A DNA stretch of 17,378 nt from CAYJRR01 sp964372275 [NCBI: uncultured bacterium]. Its GTDB lineage: Bacteria; CAYJRR01. Below the pieces are notes generated by a model. It saw only the letters and a list, made by a program, of their open reading frames with translations, ran no database searches and was not told where the DNA came from. Numbering within the stretch: the stretch's first letter is position 1; each line of letters starts with the position of its first letter. The DNA is taken from contig CAYJRR010000097.1 of the NCBI GenBank assembly GCA_964372275.1, positions 1 through 17,378 of the forward strand, given 5' to 3'. A program made the position numbers and the translations under genes. Below are positions 16,601 through 17,378 of the stretch, piece after piece.

Positions 16601-17378
16601 AGACTCCACGATGAGGATGGCCGGGGTGGTGTCGACGACGACGACGCGCAGCTCGGCGCGTGCCGCGTTCTTCTGCCCGTCCTCCGCGACGGCGGTGACG
16701 AGCGTCGTTCCCGCCGGGAAGCGGGCCGGCGCGTCGACGGTCACGGTCGGCTCGTCGAACGGCTCGACGACCGCCGGCGACGGGAGCTCGACGACGGTCC
16801 CTTCGCGCGAGGCCTGTTCGGCCGTCACCTCCGTCACCGGATAGGAGATCGTCGGCGGGACGGTGTCGCGCACGTCGACCCGGATCTCCGTGGTCGCCAC
16901 GTTCCCCACGCCGTCGACGGCGCGGACGTGAACGGTCGTCGACCCGAGCGGAAAGAGTCCGGGCGCGTCGTGGCTCACGGTCGGTTCGGCGTCGCAGGCA
17001 TCGGTCGCGGCCGGAATCTCGATCGACCCGGTGGCCCCCTCCTTCGCGTTGCGCTCCAGGACGACGTCGGAGGCGGGGGCGAAGACCGGCGCTTCGCCGT
17101 CGGCCGGCGCGTCGAACGCCACCCGCCCCTTGAACGCGCCGGCGTAGGCGCTTCCGGCCTTGTCCCCGGTGGCGGCGTCGAGCACGCTGCCGTGGACCTG
17201 CAGGTGGACGCTCGCCTCGCACGATCCCTCGTCGATCGAAAGATCGGCGAGCGGGACGCGAAACTCGAACCGGCCGGTTCCGGCGGGAAGGGGATCGGCG
17301 CCGTACGGGCACTGGCCCGGCGGGGTGAAGGCGAACGGCGCCTCCTCGACGCAAAGGTGGGCGTCGGCGAGCTCGAAC
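10574..17378 (-). CDS. Giant secreted/surface protein with HYR-like domains, about 15 tandem Ig/cadherin-like repeats and a C-terminal sorting signal (5' end outside window)
   Basis: The frame is open from the window edge to the stop at 10574, giving at least 2267 residues; the signal peptide and true start lie outside. Numbering from the first visible codon, residues about 96-175 and 176-253 are HYR-like modules, each ending in a DTxP turn. Residues 254-610 hold more Ig-like modules and several cysteines. Residues about 611-2010 hold 15 repeats of the tandem-95/Big_9 type with the pattern DxDGDxLTYRVV...HGTLSG..P.LTYTP...F.G.D.FTF.V.DG and VNDPP linkers. Asp-rich DxDGD loops suggest calcium binding. 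Residues 2011-2200 are fibronectin-like (YLWRARVEGDGSAWSEWRE). The end (Cys2238, hydrophobic run, ARRFR) fits an anchoring signal. An adhesin or matrix role is inferred from architecture. There is no visible enzyme domain. Confidence 0.92.
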   Translation of the reverse strand, partial: FELADAHLCVEEAPFAFTPPGQCPYGADPLPAGTGRFEFRVPLADLSIDEGSCEASVHLQVHGSVLDAATGDKAGSAYAGAFKGRVAFDAPADGEAPVFAPASDVVLERNAKEGATGSIEIPAATDACDAEPTVSHDAPGLFPLGSTTVHVRAVDGVGNVATTEIRVDVRDTVPPTISYPVTEVTAEQASREGTVVELPSPAVVEPFDEPTVTVDAPARFPAGTTLVTAVAEDGQKNAARAELRVVVVDTTPAILIVESPGGWVRDAAVVRATAEDVADEAPRLALRPEPAASESGAGTIAGVYRTEGIHDVIAEAVDAAGNRAEKAAAPFGIDRTAPVVTVAGIDLAEVDLDDAATWPILYVSENLAFAARADDAAGSVAGGIARIAVTLDPGADHESPLASRTFARDREPAPGLLAGPVAAEVACDAGASCVDGSLDLGRLDPGEHRLLVEADDVAGNRATMVVPFRLEEVPLRCAVSPRPIDLYAPVPYVTATCEVPTASLDLSVDAGDVDLASLTLSDPMGYRAGIDLAGPFGVDGAANAFHFSVPFDPLAQHVRDVLEWICECDVDYADRIELEVRVSFADDGDDRRGAAAGHDLAPVEADLPARVAPVPEGQRLATDEDVPLEVVLTAPLRPIQLLPGQKVAADAVEEDDDPDRWNYRILVAPSLGSLVGAGRRLRYLPNANAYGADRFVFTVDEAFAGTEPATVSIEVRPVDDPPVAFSQALKTDAGKDLPVVLAGVDVEGAPLTFRVTTAPTRGTLTGSGARRVYRPAAGFGGADAFAFTVSDGGLVSAPATVSIQVVKPTDLPPVASAQEVVLSEDAPTKVTLQAKDPDGTPVRFEIVTPPSHGRVEGTGACRTYRPDANYHGADRFTFRAVSGALASEPAEVALRIVPVNDPPKALPAEVVVDEEQSVTFELGAVDADGEALVFTVVRAPGRGTLAGTPPALTYAPAPDFFGYDTLYFVARDGEAASPSALVKILVRQVNDLPVASDLAAHVPENASTPLTLLATDADREPLRYEVVEPPSNGTVTGDGGARVFYRPAAGHLGADRFTYRALDAASASNVATVSLSVHAVDDPPTADGQAVRAVEEGSVEIVLTGSDPEGDPLQFAILGVPRGGTLSGTPPRVTYRGASNFFGADAFRFRVRANGQWSAAATVTIDVEGVNDPPIAKPTKAETAFESGVAVPGKGSDPDGDVLSYRAVTEPAHGRVVSAGGPEMWYEPAPGFSGTDRFTFIADDGVLSSAPAEAVVVVKAPLSCSVPFDQSVSTDEEVRVPVVLAGADPSARYRVAVSPKFGAVSGTSPNLVYTPRRNFFGSDTFHFRDAASSACPSAMVTIEVRPVNDPPAAKAETVKVPEGATSAVPTNGTDVDGDPLTFRVVNPPTHGTLEGEPPSLVYTPDPAFVGVDGFDFVANDGLLESAPARVTIKVLDVNEPPQAEDRAAETAEDAPVAIELAGSDPEGKAITYSIYAKPSHGTLSGSFPRVTYKPRADFHGDDSFLYRVHDGGAYSAPATVSIRVTPVPDAPVAKAQRVGTAEDRPVTIVLKGTDGDGDPLTYRVVEGPAMGTLTGSAPTLLYAPATDAFGEDRFLFEVSDGTAASSAVVEIGVAARNDAPIAVARTLEVDEDSSLAFRLEGSDPADGEAVRFAVVGQPKQGTLAGTAPDLTYTPAPNFSGPDSFTFKATDAVSSSPLATVSIVVREVNDPPSAESQTVTAVGVDPVEVVLAGSDPDAAPTAGPATATARPVAGGFAGVPLFAVAAVAMPPDAGLVYEIVDLPTDGTLSGAPPNLRYSARQNGTGTDRFTFRVRDAGSAPSELATVTVERVPKNRPPEVAPQAFGTDEDVAVELSIAATDPDGDALAFSVDVPPAKGRLSGTGPGFLYVPDPNANGRDRFVVSVSDGDLASPAEITLDVRPVNDPPVAHGRSYTTTAGSPRSLILVGTDVDGDRLTYRIVDDPVRGTLICDPPHVIYVPNIGATGTDRFTFRVSDGILESEAATILVNVAAAASADGPLAGDLELTHEVGADLVGLAVRFELARDGRRLFLGRTAVAADGRASLPLDDLHTEEGIDDDDPGNAHDVELEDDARYLWRARVEGDGSAWSEWRETTYNPVNDPPASPRVVLPIVDGFARTFRVETAHDPDDGRVGYLFELFSEEGPEPVAVRWIPPEEATGASTVGWTVDLAGEAAHGRRWRVTAVDPHGAATRSALAPVGAAVATSAGLEAEGVDGAMGCRVAAVGGEGPSVAGAVFALLLAALARRFR
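11345..15550 (-). repeat. Tandem array of about 15 repeats of roughly 270 bp coding for Ig/cadherin-like domains
   Basis: The linker codons (VNDPP and variants) recur near 15209, 14938, 14669, 14397, 14127, 13857, 13592, 13325, 13055, 12785, 12515, 12251, 11871 and 11611, a step of 260-272 bases. The one exception is the 380-base unit between 12251 and 11871. The leftmost unit in protein order (about 15209-15550) is longer and degenerate. Repeats share a protein pattern but differ clearly in DNA, so no copies look recently duplicated. Units near 13592-13325 (repeat 8) and 14397-14127 (repeat 5) have lost the DGD loop. Confidence 0.88.

Noticed and set aside
17183-17185. GTG as the start of the giant protein
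   Set aside because: The same frame continues upstream without a stop to the window edge with plausible sequence (FELADAHLCVEE...), so this GTG is an internal valine.
16254-17354. A 366-codon - strand open frame at the right edge that might be a separate upstream gene
   Set aside because: It is out of frame with the giant protein, whose own frame stays open to the window edge with domain-like sequence; this one is Arg-rich shadow.

Overview
The window is a very GC-rich stretch of a Gram-negative chromosome. Outer-membrane-type efflux parts, exported proteins, a PilZ-like/NP-repeat protein and a C-terminal Cys-hydrophobic-Arg tail resembling MYXO-CTERM all point to Myxococcota or another former deltaproteobacterial lineage. 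That placement is inference; no rRNA or tRNA gene is present to test it. Genes are tightly packed and no gene-free stretch exceeds about 250 bases.

Left part (1-6400, + strand): a copper/silver efflux operon. It holds the last 27 residues of a probable CusC/TolC-like outer-membrane channel, a CusB-like periplasmic adaptor with a metal-binding domain, a CusA-like RND pump, and an exported protein of unknown function that ends like an outer-membrane beta-barrel. Successive genes overlap by 4 bases or are separated by 9, so they are probably translated together. The pump keeps the three methionines that bind Cu(I)/Ag(I) in E. coli CusA, but carries a methionine-rich insert of about 118 residues, a glutamine in place of one proton-relay glutamate, and an extra C-terminal membrane hairpin.

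Middle part (6413-9444, - strand): a second operon reading leftward. It has a small exported or membrane protein of unknown function, a divergent RlmN/Cfr-family radical SAM RNA methyltransferase, and a MATE-family drug/sodium antiporter that overlaps the methyltransferase by 4 bases. The link between an RNA methyltransferase and a drug exporter is suggestive but unproven.

Right part (9445-17378): a 246-base divergent intergenic region with two perfect 7-bp hairpins and a 12-bp palindrome leads into a + strand gene for a PilZ-like protein with a helical NP-repeat C-terminal half. Convergent to it lies a giant - strand gene, cut by the window edge, encoding at least 2267 residues of a secreted or surface protein. 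This protein has two HYR-like domains, further Ig-like modules, about 15 tandem 90-residue Ig/cadherin-like repeats, a fibronectin-like region and a probable C-terminal sorting signal. It looks like a large surface adhesin or matrix protein.

Nothing here is clearly a wholly new system. The best leads are the Met-rich loop of the pump, the uncharacterised fourth member of the Cus operon, the radical SAM/MATE pair and the giant repeat protein.
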